Source of the DNA: Patescibacteria group bacterium UBA918
GTDB lineage: Bacteria > Patescibacteriota > Minisyncoccia > Phycocordibacterales > UBA918
Reading direction: 5' to 3'
DNA length: 43,083 bases
Assembly: GCA_002293845.1 (NCBI GenBank)
Contig: DBEA01000016.1
Span: 30,836-73,918, forward strand
The notes beneath the pieces are model-generated. The model was not told where the DNA came from, made no database searches, and saw only the letters and a list, made by a program, of their open reading frames with translations. The translations under genes were made by a program, and so were the position numbers. Positions 31,534 through 39,281 of this stretch are shown piece by piece (the stretch's first letter is position 1; every line of letters begins with the position of its first letter).

Positions 31534-31795
31534 GTTCTTCATAAAAGTGAAAAAACAAAACACCGCGGCCTTAGGCCTTCGGTGGCTTGTTTTTTCTTTC
31601 GAGAGGATAGCTCTCTAAGCAATTGGGTGGTGTGGCGAGGACTTCCTGGTCCTTACCCTTGAGTGAGATCGCTGGGAATTCCCTTAGCGCATCACTCACT
31701 TTCATATCTGGAAAGCTTGCTTAGAGAACTATATTCTCGAAAAATCACTTTTTGAACCTGCAAAACCGACTATAGCATAGTCGGTTTTGTTGTCT
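31534..31795 (+). ncRNA. Candidate structured non-coding RNA, 6S-like layout
   Basis: About 260 nt between ruvB and gspE, with own promoter and terminator. Stems seen: (A) a hairpin at 31549-31596, arms GAAAAAACAA/TTGTTTTTTC, CACCG/CGGTG and GGCC/GGCC; (B) a closing stem of 8 bp TTTCGAGA 31597-31604 with 31735-31742; (C) after a 7x7 internal loop, an 11-bp stem TCTCTAAGCAA 31612-31622 with 31717-31727; inside it, (D) AGGAC/GTCCT at 31638-31653 within GGGT/ACCC, and (E) TGAGTGA/TCACTCA at 31660-31698 with CGCT/AGCG. A long rod with a symmetric internal loop recalls 6S RNA, but the resemblance is architectural only. Hallmarks of tmRNA, RNase P RNA and SRP RNA are absent. Hairpin A could also act as an early terminator. 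Confidence 0.6.
31761..31795. terminator. Terminator shared by the candidate RNA and gspE
   Basis: CAAAACCGACTA pairs perfectly with TAGTCGGTTTTG (12 bp, 5-nt loop), followed by TTGTCTCT. It lies 10 nt beyond the gspE stop on the minus strand. Confidence 0.8.
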
Positions 31796-31804
31796 CTATT
31801 GAAA

Positions 31805-33520
31805 TCACTCTTGAGCCGTGTCGTGAATGGCGGCGGAGGAAGGTGACTTCCGCACCAACGTTAGGTCGACCACGCGCTCGAGTTCGGCGAGAGACGTGAC
31901 TCCTTGTAGCACCTTGTCCATACCGTCTTCGGCCATGGTGGGAATTCCTTGCGGCGTGGCCGCTTCCAAGATCACATGTTCGCGAGGGTCGCGGATAACG
32001 GCTTCCTCCACCGCTTCGTCCACCTTGATGGCTTCGAAGACTCCTTGCCGGCCCTTGTAGCCGGTGTGGCCGCATTCTGGACAGCCTTTGGCATCGAAGA
32101 TCTGTAGGTCGCCGCTTAGGTCCGGAGCCAGAGGGTGTCCGGAGATCACTCGGACGATCTTCGCTTTCTCCTCGGCGCTGGCGGTGCGCGCCACCTTGCA
32201 CTGTTCGCAAAGTTTGCGTACCAGCCTCTGCCCTAAGACGATGTTCGTGCTAGAACCGATCAAACGCGAGTCGACGCCGAGATCGATGAGTCGAGGGAAA
32301 GCCCCAGGCGCGTTGTTGGTGTGCAGGGTAGAGAACACCAGGTGTCCTGTCTCGGCGGCATGGACCGCGGTCTCGGCCACCTCGCGGTCTCGGATCTCGC
32401 CGACCATGATGATGTCCGGGTCTTGGCGCAAGATGGAGCGGAGTCCCTGGGCGAAGGTATACCCCTCTTCGACCTGAGTCTGCACTATGCCGTCCACCTT
32501 GTATTCCACAGGGTCTTCGATGGTGATGATCTTGACTTCGGGGTTATGCACGGCGCGCAGGAAGGCGTACAGGGCAGTGGTCTTTCCCGAACCGGTCGGG
32601 CCGGTGGTGATAATCATGCCGTTGGGGCGTTTCAGCTCTTCTTCCATTACTCTGTGCATAATTGGATTGAGCCCGAGCTTTTCCATGTCGAAACTGGCGA
32701 CCGTGGGGTCCAAAAGACGCATGACGATACTTTCACCGGCCGAACCGGGTATTACTGAGGTACGCACCTCGATCTTCTTTTCGCCGCTATCGAAGGTGAA
32801 GCGACCATCCTGCGCCTCATTTCTTTTATTGATGAGTAGACCAGCTAATAACTTGAGACGCGAGGCGGCACGAAAGTAGTCTTCTTTTGGCAAGCTGATG
32901 ATGTCCTGTAAAACGCCATCGATGCGGTAGCGGACGCGCACGTTGGCGGCTTCTGGCTCGATATGGATGTCAGAAGCGTCGAGCGCGAGGCCGCCAGCAA
33001 ACAGTACTTCGAGCATGGCGCTGACGCGCCGAGCCGGATTCAAAGTCCGCACCTCCTCGACTTTTTTCCGCACCCCGTCACCAGTCCGGAGCGTAGTCGC
33101 CATGCGTATGATTTCGTCAGAATCGATATCTAAAACACCTTTCTTGACGGCGACGGTAGCACGCTGGTCGGCGTAGCGCGTCCAGGCGTGCTCGAGACTG
33201 CCTTTCGAACACATATACAGGGAAAGTTGCCAAGAACCTTTTAGCTGTTCGATGACCTGTTGTGTTGCCGGGTCGTTCGGGTTCTGTATAGCGACAGAGA
33301 CTAAGCGGTTCTGTTTTTCAAAGGCCACGATGTTTGCCCGGTAGGCCTCTTTCTCGCCTATCAATACTAAGGCTTCCGGATTAATGCTGATGCCATGCAG
33401 GTTCACGTAGGGGAGACCGTGTTGACGGCTGAGCGCTTTGATCAGGTTTTCTTCCTCGGTTTGTCGGTACTCAAGGTACTTTTTGCTTTCGAGGACGTGT
33501 TCGTCGAATTTAGGACTCAT
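31805..33520 (-). CDS. GspE/PilB-type secretion or pilus assembly ATPase
   Basis: 571 aa. Hexameric ATPase that extends type IV pili or drives type II secretion from the cytosolic face. Order: N-terminal GspE domain (residues 1-150), then the ATPase core with SDIHIEP, Walker A GPTGSGKTTA near residue 306, Asp box, Walker B IIMVGEIRD, and a His box HTNN. The C-terminal zinc site has two CxxC pairs (CEQC and CPEC). No other pilus gene (pilC, pilin, prepilin peptidase) adjoins it here, so partners must be elsewhere. TACAAT ending 10 nt before the ATG is the likely promoter, again giving little or no leader. Confidence 0.93.
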   Translation of the reverse strand: MSPKFDEHVLESKKYLEYRQTEEENLIKALSRQHGLPYVNLHGISINPEALVLIGEKEAYRANIVAFEKQNRLVSVAIQNPNDPATQQVIEQLKGSWQLSLYMCSKGSLEHAWTRYADQRATVAVKKGVLDIDSDEIIRMATTLRTGDGVRKKVEEVRTLNPARRVSAMLEVLFAGGLALDASDIHIEPEAANVRVRYRIDGVLQDIISLPKEDYFRAASRLKLLAGLLINKRNEAQDGRFTFDSGEKKIEVRTSVIPGSAGESIVMRLLDPTVASFDMEKLGLNPIMHRVMEEELKRPNGMIITTGPTGSGKTTALYAFLRAVHNPEVKIITIEDPVEYKVDGIVQTQVEEGYTFAQGLRSILRQDPDIIMVGEIRDREVAETAVHAAETGHLVFSTLHTNNAPGAFPRLIDLGVDSRLIGSSTNIVLGQRLVRKLCEQCKVARTASAEEKAKIVRVISGHPLAPDLSGDLQIFDAKGCPECGHTGYKGRQGVFEAIKVDEAVEEAVIRDPREHVILEAATPQGIPTMAEDGMDKVLQGVTSLAELERVVDLTLVRKSPSSAAIHDTAQE

Positions 33521-33574
33521 TTTATAAGTTATTGTAAGCCGGAAAGGCCGAAATCGAAAATTACAGGTGGAGAT

Positions 33575-33588
33575 TAAAATGGTAGGAT
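33575..33588 (+). promoter_or_regulatory. -10-like elements before tsaE
   Basis: TAAAAT at 33575-33580 (14 nt before the ATG) and TAGGAT at 33583-33588 (6 nt before). Either would give a very short or absent leader; which one is used is unclear. Confidence 0.35.
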
Positions 33589-33594
33589 GGACGC

Positions 33595-34038
33595 ATGGAA
33601 GCCAGCCGTATCGATATTACCCGCTTGGAAAACCTGACTGTGACCGCACGCGAGTTGTTGCGGGAATCCGGGTCAGACACCCTGGACCACGCTCGCGTCC
33701 TGGCGCTATATGGTGATCTGGGCGCCGGCAAAACGGCCTTTACCAAGATACTCGCTAAGGAATTGGGTATCATCGAAGAGGTTACCAGTCCGACCTTCGT
33801 GGTCATGAAACGCTACGACATCGAAAAGGGGCCGTGGCGGTCTTTGATACACATCGATGCTTACCGCTTGGAGTCGGAGGAGGAGTTGCGGGTGCTGGGC
33901 TTTCAAGAATGGCTGCTCGATCCGAACGCCTTGATCGTCATCGAATGGGCCGATAAGGTAGAGTCGTCATTGCCGGCAGACACTCTCAGGCTCCGATTCG
34001 TTCTCGAGGAGGAAAAGCGTTTCTTGGAGCGTCTGTAA
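33595..34038 (+). CDS. tsaE: tRNA threonylcarbamoyladenosine biosynthesis ATPase TsaE
   Basis: 147 aa. Works with TsaB, TsaC and TsaD to make the t6A base at position 37 of ANN-reading tRNAs, including tRNA-Lys(UUU) encoded 3.6 kb downstream. Seen: Walker A GDLGAGKT (residues 40-47), the switch segment VTSPTFVVM, HIDAYRLE and a Walker B-like LIVIEWADK. First gene of tsaE-polA-holA; polA follows after 3 nt, so translation is probably coupled. Confidence 0.94.
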   Translation: MEASRIDITRLENLTVTARELLRESGSDTLDHARVLALYGDLGAGKTAFTKILAKELGIIEEVTSPTFVVMKRYDIEKGPWRSLIHIDAYRLESEEELRVLGFQEWLLDPNALIVIEWADKVESSLPADTLRLRFVLEEEKRFLERL

Positions 34039-34041
34039 TTC

Positions 34042-36432
34042 ATGAAAAAAACCACCGATACAAAGACCCTCGTACTTTTGGACGCACACGCGATCCTGCA
34101 TCGCGCCTATCACGCCTTGCCGGAGTTTACTTCGCCTGCAGGCGAAGCTACCGGCGCTCTTTTTGGCGTAGTCTCGATGATTTTGAAGATCGTCGAGGAT
34201 TTGAAGCCGGATTATCTGGTAGCCTGCTACGATCTGCCGGAGCCTACCCATCGTCACCAGGCTTTCGACGGATATAAAGCGCATCGGGCCAAAACCGATG
34301 ATTCGCTAGTGACCCAGATCGAGCGTTCACGGGACATATTAAAAGTATTGCACATACCTATATATGAACGGCCCGGATTCGAAGCCGACGATATGCTGGG
34401 CACCATCGTCGAACAGACGAAGGGCGAAAAGAACCTCCGCGTGGTGATAGCCTCCGGCGACATGGACACCCTCCAGCTCATCGATGGAGAACGAGTGAGA
34501 GTGTTCACGCAACGCAAAGGGGCCGAAGTCGTCATGTTCGACGAAAAAGCCGTGAAGAACAAATTCGGATTCGGCCCCTTGTTGACCATCGATTACAAAG
34601 GCATTCGTGGCGATGCGTCGGATAACATCCCGGGAGTCCCTGGCGTGGGAGAGGGCAGCGCCATGAAATTGGTCGCCGCTTATGGGCCCATCGAGAAAAT
34701 ATTCGCCGCCATCAAGAAAGACGGCGTCGAGAAGGTGTCAGAAAAATGCGGAGTGCAAAAACGTTTCGTCGCCTTGGTGGCCAAGCATGAAGAAGAGGCG
34801 GTGTTTTCGAAGATGTTGGCGACGATCCGCCGCGACGCGCCCATCGATTTCCATTTGCCCGAGCGACATTGGAAGGACTCGATCGACGTAGAGGCGACTC
34901 TGGCCCTTTTTAGCGAGCTCGGCTTCCGCTCGCTTGCCGGCCGTTTTCGCCAGCTTATGTCCTTGGAGGATAAAAAAGACGATGCCGGGGTCGAGGGAAT
35001 TCCGGCGCCCGAGTTGGCCGAGGGTGCCGTGTTGTTGTGGTTGCTCGAGTCCGACCGTACTAACGCCACGGCGGCCGATCTTCTGGACTACGGCCGCTCG
35101 GTGTTCAAGACCGCCGAATGGCCGAAGATCAAAGAGGAACTCGAGACCGAGGTCAAGCGTCAGGGCCTGTGGGAGGTCTTTTCGACGATCGACAAGCCGC
35201 TCTTGCCGGTCATAGCCAAGATGAATCAGGTCGGCATCAAGCTGGATATCGACTACCTGAGAGAACTGTCTGCCAAATTCCGATCCGAACTCGGCAAGCT
35301 CGAATCCAAGATCCACGAATACGCGGGCGCACCTTTCAATATCAATTCTCCGAAACAGCTAGGCGACGTTATCTACGATCGTCTCGGATTGAAGCCAGCG
35401 AAGCAGAAAAAGACGGCCGGTGGCGCACGTTCCACTCGTGAAAGCGAATTGCGGCAGATGGCCGATGACCACCCGATCATAGACGCTATTTTGCGTTATC
35501 GAGAGCTCTCGAAGCTGGTCTCGACTTACGTCGACGCGCTACCTCGACTTGTAGGCGAGGATGGCCGTGTCCGGACCACTTTTTTGCCGACCGGAACGGT
35601 CACAGGACGCGTAGGTTCTCGCGACCCGAATCTACAGAACATCCCGATCCGCACGGAGGACGGCCGCGCCGTGCGCCGCGCTTTCGTCGCTGATCCCGGT
35701 TTCGTGCTGGTCTCGATCGATTACTCCCAGATCGAATTACGCATAGCGGCCATACTCTCAGGAGATGCGAAGATGATCGAGATATTTAAGGAGGGCCAGG
35801 ATGTGCACAGCGCGGTCGCGAGTCGAGTGTTTGGTGTGGCCGAGGGGGATGTGACACCAGACATGCGACGCAAGGCCAAAGTGATCAACTTCGGCATTCT
35901 TTACGGCATGGGGGTCAACGCTCTTCGTGGCAATCTAGGAGAGGGAACTTCGCGGGAAGAAGCTCAAGAGTTCTTGAACGCCTACTTCAATACTTTCACG
36001 CGTTTGGCGGAGTATCTCGAAGATACGAAACAATTCGCGCGCGACCATGGCTACACCGAGACTATGTTCGGCCGCCGACGCCACTTCCCAGGTATCACTT
36101 CGAGCGCGCCGATGATCCGTGCCAGCGCCGAGCGCATGGCGATCAATGCGCCGATTCAAGGTACCGAAGGAGACATCCTTAGGATAGCGATGGTCGATAT
36201 CGATCGCTATATCGAGGAAAACGGACTCACTGGCGAGGTGCGAATGCTTCTACAAGTGCACGATGAATTGGTCTTTGAGATCGAAAAGGGATCGGTGGAT
36301 GTGGTGGTGCCGCGATTGCGGACGCTTATGTCCGGCGTTCTGAAAGGCAAGGAAGATCATGGCGTGCCGATCGCTGTCGAAGCCAAGGTCGGAACTAACT
36401 GGGCAGAGATGGAGAAAATTTCAACTTTATAA
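34042..36432 (+). CDS. polA: DNA polymerase I
   Basis: 796 aa, shorter than the 928 aa of E. coli. Residues 1 to about 290 form the 5'-3' exonuclease (LLDAHAILHRAYHALP, YEADDMLGT-like FEADDMLGT, KGIRGDASDNIPGV). The middle region is too short and lacks the DxE and other acidic signatures of a proofreading exonuclease, as in Taq polymerase. The polymerase domain has DPNLQNIPIRT, motif A DYSQIELR near residue 562, the O-helix RRKAKVINFGILYG and motif C QVHDELVFE near 740. Roles: Okazaki fragment processing and gap repair. It lies 3 nt after tsaE and 9 nt before the delta-subunit gene. Confidence 0.96.
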   Translation: MKKTTDTKTLVLLDAHAILHRAYHALPEFTSPAGEATGALFGVVSMILKIVEDLKPDYLVACYDLPEPTHRHQAFDGYKAHRAKTDDSLVTQIERSRDILKVLHIPIYERPGFEADDMLGTIVEQTKGEKNLRVVIASGDMDTLQLIDGERVRVFTQRKGAEVVMFDEKAVKNKFGFGPLLTIDYKGIRGDASDNIPGVPGVGEGSAMKLVAAYGPIEKIFAAIKKDGVEKVSEKCGVQKRFVALVAKHEEEAVFSKMLATIRRDAPIDFHLPERHWKDSIDVEATLALFSELGFRSLAGRFRQLMSLEDKKDDAGVEGIPAPELAEGAVLLWLLESDRTNATAADLLDYGRSVFKTAEWPKIKEELETEVKRQGLWEVFSTIDKPLLPVIAKMNQVGIKLDIDYLRELSAKFRSELGKLESKIHEYAGAPFNINSPKQLGDVIYDRLGLKPAKQKKTAGGARSTRESELRQMADDHPIIDAILRYRELSKLVSTYVDALPRLVGEDGRVRTTFLPTGTVTGRVGSRDPNLQNIPIRTEDGRAVRRAFVADPGFVLVSIDYSQIELRIAAILSGDAKMIEIFKEGQDVHSAVASRVFGVAEGDVTPDMRRKAKVINFGILYGMGVNALRGNLGEGTSREEAQEFLNAYFNTFTRLAEYLEDTKQFARDHGYTETMFGRRRHFPGITSSAPMIRASAERMAINAPIQGTEGDILRIAMVDIDRYIEENGLTGEVRMLLQVHDELVFEIEKGSVDVVVPRLRTLMSGVLKGKEDHGVPIAVEAKVGTNWAEMEKISTL

Positions 36433-36441
36433 ACTCTTTTC

Positions 36442-37143
36442 ATGCTCGCGGTCTTTTACGGAAACGACACGGTCAAAGTGAGGCTTAAGGCTCGCGATTT
36501 CGCCGAATCGAAAAAACAGGAAATGACGGAAGTGGTCGATTTGGAACTGACAGAATTAGGACCCGGACAGCTCGCCGGTCTGGCCGGTAGCGTTTCGCTG
36601 TTCGGCGGCGCACAGGTCTATGTTATCGACGCATCCACAGCGCTGGTCGAAGCTAAGTCGGAGCTTCTCGAGGCACTTCCGGAGCTCGCTCGTTCCACGG
36701 ACACCTTTATCGTCATCGATGGTCCGCTATTGGTCGGGACATCGAAGATCTATAAGGCCGCAGCAGATCATATAGAGGAGCACAAAAGGAGAGACGATGC
36801 CGGTTTCAATAATTTCGCTTTGGCCGATGCTCTCTTAAAAAGGGATAAAAAGTCGCTATGGTTGCTGTTGGCCGAAGCTCGATTGGCCGGCTCGTCGGAC
36901 GAAGAGATCATCGGTATCTTATGGTGGCAATTGAAGACGATGCGGCTAGCGGCCGCCTCGACATCGGCCGACGCGGTTGGTCTCAAGGATTTTCCGTACA
37001 ACAAGGCCAAGCGCGCGTTATCAAAATTCAAGCCAGGAGAGATAGAAGGGTTGTCGCGAGCGCTACTCTCAGTGTTGCATGAGAGTCGCGCTGGCAGGGG
37101 AGATCTGGATGTTGCGTTAGAGCGATTCGTGCTCGAGGTCTAG
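36442..37143 (+). CDS. holA: DNA polymerase III delta subunit (HolA)-like
   Basis: 233 aa, smaller than typical HolA (about 340). Delta opens the sliding clamp in the clamp loader. Seen: start LAVFYGNDTVKVR like the family FLYGND, SLFGGAQVYVIDA, IVIDGPL and a helical C-terminus FALADALLKRDKKSLWLLLAEARLAGSSDEEIIGILWWQL, the HolA collar pattern. The AAA+ fold is not accompanied by a Walker A, as expected for delta. Shortness is common in reduced genomes. It follows polA by 9 nt. Confidence 0.8.
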   Translation: MLAVFYGNDTVKVRLKARDFAESKKQEMTEVVDLELTELGPGQLAGLAGSVSLFGGAQVYVIDASTALVEAKSELLEALPELARSTDTFIVIDGPLLVGTSKIYKAAADHIEEHKRRDDAGFNNFALADALLKRDKKSLWLLLAEARLAGSSDEEIIGILWWQLKTMRLAAASTSADAVGLKDFPYNKAKRALSKFKPGEIEGLSRALLSVLHESRAGRGDLDVALERFVLEV

Positions 37144-37212
37144 AAATACCGGCCCTTTGTGTTATAGTGCAGTCGTTCCGTGCGATCGAGCGCGGATAGA
37201 ACCTTCGTATAG

Positions 37213-37218
37213 TACAAT
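37213..37218 (+). promoter_or_regulatory. TACAAT -10 element before tRNA-Lys
   Basis: TACAAT ends 11 nt before the first tRNA base. No consensus -35 upstream. Confidence 0.45.
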
Positions 37219-37229
37219 ATTAAGGTACC

Positions 37230-37302
37230 CCGCCCGTAGCTCAGCTGGTAGAGCAGGCGCCTTTTAAGCGCAAGGTCGCAGGATCGTAACCTGCCGGGCG
37301 GA
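37230..37302 (+). tRNA. tRNA-Lys (anticodon UUU), unusual T-loop
   Basis: 73 nt cloverleaf. Acceptor CCGCCCG/CGGGCGG, D-stem GCTC/GAGC with AGCTGGTA loop, anticodon loop CTTTTAA (UUU, Lys), variable AGGTC, T-stem GCAGG/CCTGC. Oddities: the lowest listed anticodon-stem pair 27-43 is G-A; the T-loop reads ATCGTAA where TTCGAAT is expected, so the conserved T54 and A58 are exchanged (A54, T58) and position 60 is A; no CCA is encoded, the bases after the discriminator A being CAATG. The ATG of the endonuclease gene starts 2 nt after the tRNA. Either a functional tRNA with a covarying loop or one damaged near an insertion point. Confidence 0.9.
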
Positions 37303-37304
37303 CA

Positions 37305-38135
37305 ATGCAAAAATCCTTCAAAGAACTTTGTATCGAGTTACGGAAGAAGGACCTCACTCTCAATGAGATAGTGGCCATCACTGGTCGGGCAAAAACATCG
37401 GTCTATGCTCACATCCAGAGTGTGCCTTTAAGTATAAAAAAGCGAAAACAGATAGCAGAACGGTCTAGGCAATCAGCGTTAGGGTTATCTAGCTCTAGAC
37501 GAGGCGTGGCGTTGCGACCTTTTAAAGCTTTTGAAAAGTGGACACCAGAGACAGTTTTGCTGACGGCACATCTGATGTTCGATGGTCGCTTGGCCAAGTC
37601 GTGCGAATACAACAACCGTAGTGCGTTTTTGATCGGTCGAGTCAAGAAATTAATGATGACAGTTTATGATTTCCCTCCTAAGGTCTACCCGAACCATGTC
37701 ACAGGAGTCACAAGGATTAGCTACCATAACGTGGCCATGGCCGATTTCTTTAAACGTAAAGTAACGGAGTTACTCGACAATATCGAAACCCTGCCCGTGT
37801 ATCTTCAGAAAGAATTTCTGAGAGCTTTCTTTGACGATGAAGGGTGTATGTATTACAAAATTTCCAAGAACAAGCGACAGATACGAGGTTACCAAAACAA
37901 CGTCGCGGTGCTAAAGACCATAAGTCGCCTTCTAGCGAATCTTAATATTGACTCGAACTTGCGAGGTCGCAATGAAGTTATGATCAGCGGCAAGGAACAC
38001 CTGATCAAGTTTCGAGACCAGATAAATTTTTCCAAAGGCGTACGCATCAACCCCAATCGCGCCAATAGTCTTTGGAAAAAGAATCTAGAGAAAAGAAAAT
38101 TACTAGACATGGCCATTGCCTCCTTTAAAAAATGA
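37305..38135 (+). CDS. LAGLIDADG homing endonuclease with N-terminal HTH
   Basis: 276 aa. Two LAGLIDADG helices: LTAHLMFDG ending at residue 94 (acidic D93) and LRAFFDDEG ending at 180 (acidic E179), about 86 residues apart, so one chain forms the active pair; both acidic residues are present and the enzyme may be active. Residues 12-45 look like a helix-turn-helix (LNEIVAITGRAKTSVYAHI). Free-standing, not inside an intron or intein that I can see. The ATG is 2 nt after tRNA-Lys, and the stop overlaps the methyltransferase start by 4 nt. AT-richer than neighbours, suggesting transfer. Such proteins normally cut a specific 15-30 bp DNA site and copy their gene there. Confidence 0.85.
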   Translation: MQKSFKELCIELRKKDLTLNEIVAITGRAKTSVYAHIQSVPLSIKKRKQIAERSRQSALGLSSSRRGVALRPFKAFEKWTPETVLLTAHLMFDGRLAKSCEYNNRSAFLIGRVKKLMMTVYDFPPKVYPNHVTGVTRISYHNVAMADFFKRKVTELLDNIETLPVYLQKEFLRAFFDDEGCMYYKISKNKRQIRGYQNNVAVLKTISRLLANLNIDSNLRGRNEVMISGKEHLIKFRDQINFSKGVRINPNRANSLWKKNLEKRKLLDMAIASFKK

Positions 38136-38596
38136 AATTCGTCATTCTCGACAATATTAGGAGTGCGCATAACGTCGGTTCGATATTTCGCACGAGTGAC
38201 GGCGCGGGGGTCGCGAAGATATTTTTGGTGGGCGTGACGCCTTGTCCCGTCGATCGGTTCGGCCGACCGCAGCCGGAGATCGTCAAAACCTCGCTCGGCG
38301 CGGCTGGGATCGTGCCGTGGGAACAGGTAGGCGACGCCGACGCGGTTTTGCTGGTGCGGCGTTTGCGCAGTGAGGGGGTTACGGTGGCGGCGGTAGAGCA
38401 GACTGCGAACGCCGTTTCGCTCGACGATTTTCAAGTACCGGAGAACGTGGCTTATATTTTAGGAAACGAGGTCGATGGCGTCAGTGACGCGCTCATAAAA
38501 GAATCGGACCAGGCCCTAGAGATACCGATGGCGGGGGAGAAGGAGTCGCTTAACGTCTCGGTCGCGGCCGGCATCGTGCTTTTCAAAAAGAGCTAA
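38132..38596 (+). CDS. SpoU/TrmH-family RNA ribose methyltransferase
   Basis: 154 aa, minimal SPOUT methyltransferase without an extra RNA-binding domain. Motif 1 NIRSAHNVGSIFRTSDG (residues 8-24), motif 2 YILGNEVDGVS and motif 3 IPMAGEKESLNVSVAAGI form the trefoil-knot S-adenosylmethionine site. TrmL-type enzymes of this size methylate the 2'-O of tRNA position 34; TrmH and others act elsewhere, so the target is undecided. It is translationally coupled to the endonuclease by ATGA. Adjacency to tRNA-Lys is suggestive but may reflect only the insertion site. Confidence 0.9.
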   Translation: MKFVILDNIRSAHNVGSIFRTSDGAGVAKIFLVGVTPCPVDRFGRPQPEIVKTSLGAAGIVPWEQVGDADAVLLVRRLRSEGVTVAAVEQTANAVSLDDFQVPENVAYILGNEVDGVSDALIKESDQALEIPMAGEKESLNVSVAAGIVLFKKS

Positions 38597-38640
38597 ATAG
38601 AGCCAAGAAAACGACATATGCACAGGTTGCCCACAGTGTA

Positions 38641-38669
38641 TTGCTTTTTAGGTCATTTTGTGATATAAT
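38641..38669 (+). promoter_or_regulatory. Promoter of the small exported protein gene
   Basis: TTGCTT at 38641-38646, 17-nt spacer, then TGA-TATAAT at 38661-38669 (extended -10). Leader of about 40 nt. Confidence 0.6.
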
Positions 38670-38705
38670 ATAAATTGGTGGGCTTAGGCCCGAGCAAATT
38701 GAAAA

Positions 38706-38711
38706 AGGAGG
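38706..38711 (+). promoter_or_regulatory. Perfect Shine-Dalgarno sequence AGGAGG
   Basis: AGGAGG followed by a 5-nt spacer and ATG 38717. It is the strongest ribosome-binding site in the window and fixes this start over GTG 38675. Confidence 0.8.
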
Positions 38712-38716
38712 TTCGC

Positions 38717-39259
38717 ATGCGCATATTAGTGGCATTCTTGTTTGTGGTCGCAGCTGCTTATGCCATTGCGGCCCGTAATCACTGGTTGCCCGAGTCCATC
38801 GACTCGGCGGCCACCACTTCCTCGATTCCCGTTTCGGAGCACATCGTGCTCCAGAACCGCGAGATCAACAAAGCGCTCGTCGCCGCACGCAAGGCGTGCG
38901 GCGACATGACGCGCGCTATGGAGCGCCTGAAGACCGGCATCGGCGACGAAGACGGCGAAGAGAGGGCTATCTCGTACGACGAGCTGGTCATCGACGTCGT
39001 CGATTCGCTGCTATCGGACGGCATGGTTCCGAAAGGGTGCCTTTACGCGGTCCGCAACGACCGCACGTACGGTCTCTACGGACCGTACGAAGGCGAGGTT
39101 CTGGTTCTCCTTTCGACAGAGGGAGATGTCGCCATAGGCTTCGCCGGGAAGGCGGTCACTCCATGGTCGAAGGTCATGTATGTCTTCCGTCCGGACATTC
39201 TTCTGGTGAAGGACAGCCCACTAGTCATCAACCAGGACGCCGTCCTAGCGCAGCGGTAA
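38717..39259 (+). CDS. Small exported or anchored protein, unknown function
   Basis: 180 aa. Signal peptide or anchor at residues 3-20 (LVAFLFVVAAAYAIAA), then a helical stretch with a CGDM cysteine, an acidic segment (GDEDGEE) and a beta-rich C-terminal half with a second cysteine (KGCLY). No family recognised. It has its own promoter, the only perfect Shine-Dalgarno sequence in the window and a strong terminator, which suggests high, separate expression. Codons are GC-rich and uniform (GAC, GTC, ATC), also consistent with high expression. Confidence 0.8.
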   Translation: MRILVAFLFVVAAAYAIAARNHWLPESIDSAATTSSIPVSEHIVLQNREINKALVAARKACGDMTRAMERLKTGIGDEDGEERAISYDELVIDVVDSLLSDGMVPKGCLYAVRNDRTYGLYGPYEGEVLVLLSTEGDVAIGFAGKAVTPWSKVMYVFRPDILLVKDSPLVINQDAVLAQR

Positions 39260-39281
39260 CGCTTGCGCCTCCCATCGAAAA

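Noticed and set aside
31546..31618. Leader peptide beginning GTG AAA AAA CAA
   Set aside because: A short frame crosses hairpin A, but there is no ribosome-binding site, no run of regulatory codons and no downstream gene on that strand to attenuate.
31534..31795. tmRNA, RNase P RNA or SRP RNA at the ruvB-gspE gap
   Set aside because: No tRNA-like ends or tag reading frame, no GAGGAAAGTCC-type core and no GGAAGGAAGCAGCC-type SRP loop are present.
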